The notes under the pieces are model-generated. The model had not been told where the DNA came from. It did not search any database and saw only the letters and a program-made list of their open reading frames with translations. From contig NZ_JAFRDR010000011.1 of assembly GCF_017377795.1 (NCBI RefSeq), positions 115,646-179,645 on the forward strand: a stretch of 64,000 bases of DNA, written 5' to 3'. The position numbers and the translations under genes are program-made. Numbering within the stretch: the stretch's first letter is position 1; each line of letters starts with the position of its first letter. Below are positions 63,084 through 64,000 of the stretch, piece by piece. The DNA is from Williamsia soli (lineage in GTDB: Bacteria; Actinomycetota; Actinomycetes; Mycobacteriales; Mycobacteriaceae).

Positions 63084-64000
63084 TCAGAAGGGTGGTGGAT
63101 TCTCCTCGCTCTTTTGGCGGTTGCGTTGTCGTTCTTGTTGACGGCGTGCGTGTTTGGTGTGGGTGCGGGTCTGTTGTCGGGTTTGTGGTGGCGGTTTGTC
63201 TCGGGGCCGCGGTGGGAACGGTGTGCGATGTTCCCAATCGTCGAAGATGATGTGACGAAGGCTTGGGAAGAGGTCGTCTCCGGTCCAGGCGGGTCCGTGG
63301 TAGGTGCGGCCTTCTGGGGTGGTGAAAATTAAGCGAATGCGGCCGGTAGTGGCGTCGGGGTATTGGTCGTCGAGCCAGTCGGAGTGGGTTTTGACCAGGT
63401 GGTGGAAGCGGCAGAGTGCTTTCATTTCGTCGGGGTGGGTGTGTCCGCCGTCGTCGGGGTTGTTGTGGTTGTACCCGCAGGTGTGGTCGAGGTCGGCGGT
63501 CCAGGCGGGTTTGTTGCAGCCGGGCCACATGCAGTAGAGGTCTCGCATACGGATGAAGTCGTCGAGGACGGTGGAGGGGCGGTAGCTGTCGCCGGGTTGC
63601 ACGACCGGGAGAGGGACGGCCTGCCAGAACGGTGGTGCGGCTGCCTCGGCGAGCATGTCGTCGTATCGCGGCGGTTCGGGTGCGCGGGAATACACGGTCG
63701 CGCGGGTCGGCCCGCGGTCGCGGTTGGGTGCCGCAGCGGGCGGGGGAGACGTTTGGCTCTGTCCCTCAGGCGCGGTTGCGGCGTGTTCGGACGCTTGCTC
63801 AGCAGGGGCAGAAGTCTGGTTGGCCGCGGCTTGTTCTTGTCCAGCTTGTTCTTGTTCGGCGGCTTGTTCTTGTGCGTAGAGGTCGGCGTATTCGGCTTCG
63901 GCGCGTAGGTCGTAGTCGTTCCAGAGGGGTTCGGATTGTTCGTACTCGTTGCGCATCGGGCGCTGTTTTGTTTCGGGGCGGTCGGCGATGTCGCGGACAT
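63084..64000 (-). CDS. second DUF222/13E12 protein with HNH domain (5' end outside window)
   Basis: The C-terminal part of a DUF222/HNH protein running off the right edge (frame open at 64000; ATG 63956 is internal). It has an Ala/Gln/Glu-rich linker, then CMWPGCNKPAWTADLDH and CRFHHLVKTHSDW, closely matching the gene at 987-2819. The HNH domain is intact. The orientation is opposite to the first copy, so the two form a diverged inverted repeat about 61 kb apart. Function unknown. Confidence 0.85.
   Translation of the reverse strand, partial: VRDIADRPETKQRPMRNEYEQSEPLWNDYDLRAEAEYADLYAQEQAAEQEQAGQEQAAANQTSAPAEQASEHAATAPEGQSQTSPPPAAAPNRDRGPTRATVYSRAPEPPRYDDMLAEAAAPPFWQAVPLPVVQPGDSYRPSTVLDDFIRMRDLYCMWPGCNKPAWTADLDHTCGYNHNNPDDGGHTHPDEMKALCRFHHLVKTHSDWLDDQYPDATTGRIRLIFTTPEGRTYHGPAWTGDDLFPSLRHIIFDDWEHRTPFPPRPRDKPPPQTRQQTRTHTKHARRQQERQRNRQKSEENPPPF

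Overview
The window looks like chromosomal DNA from a mycolic-acid-forming actinobacterium of the Mycobacteriales (Gordonia, Williamsia, Rhodococcus or a near relative; the genus cannot be fixed from the sequence alone). The signs are high G+C, an antigen-85-type mycolyltransferase, three F420/LLM oxidoreductases, a mycothiol-type maleylpyruvate isomerase-like protein, two 13E12-type DUF222/HNH proteins, a glucosylglycerate hydrolase, a KstR-type steroid operator and a conservon (CvnABCD) operon. No rRNA, tRNA, CRISPR array, prophage or insertion sequence was recognised.

Layout. 1-2819: the tail of an unidentified gene, a hypothetical protein and a DUF222/HNH protein. 2859-6763: a two-gene RNA-repair operon, hen1-pnkp. 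6776-18544, mostly minus strand: cytochrome bd oxidase (cydAB), an LLM oxidoreductase, a secreted mycolyltransferase-like esterase, an FAD oxidase, an APC-type permease, lldD and msrA/msrB, with a strong hairpin terminator after msrA. 18576-24051: MFS transporter, ATP-grasp and DUF2252 proteins, a DICT/degenerate EAL protein and Dps. 24212-26048: a VOC protein, then a perfect KstR box in front of a ketosteroid isomerase and an epoxide hydrolase. 26057-30547: unfamiliar proteins, one with an immunity-like C-terminus, and a DUF1266 protein. 31552-32324: a frameshifted dimethylargininase. 32427-37892: a GGDEF protein and the conservon, flanked by A+T-richer gaps. 38589-48330: metabolic genes, including phoX with a Pho-box-like triple repeat, and trpB2.

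48371-61503 looks like one uncharacterised catabolic regulon. A minus-strand operon encodes a ThuA-like protein, a 101-residue protein, a Rieske oxygenase and an alcohol dehydrogenase. Two divergent TetR genes follow. A plus-strand operon encodes a histidine phosphatase, an SDR, a lipoamide-dehydrogenase-like flavoprotein and a second ThuA-like protein. Then come another SDR and, divergently, a PEP-utilising swivel-domain protein lacking its ATP-grasp half, an MDR reductase and a collapsed enoyl-CoA hydratase. Perfect or near-perfect 7-1-7 palindromes lie in the control regions, and related sequences recur, which suggests that the local TetR proteins tie the operons together. The substrate cannot be read from the sequence. 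EthD-like and mycothiol-dependent-type proteins follow, and the window closes inside a second DUF222/HNH gene in opposite orientation to the first.
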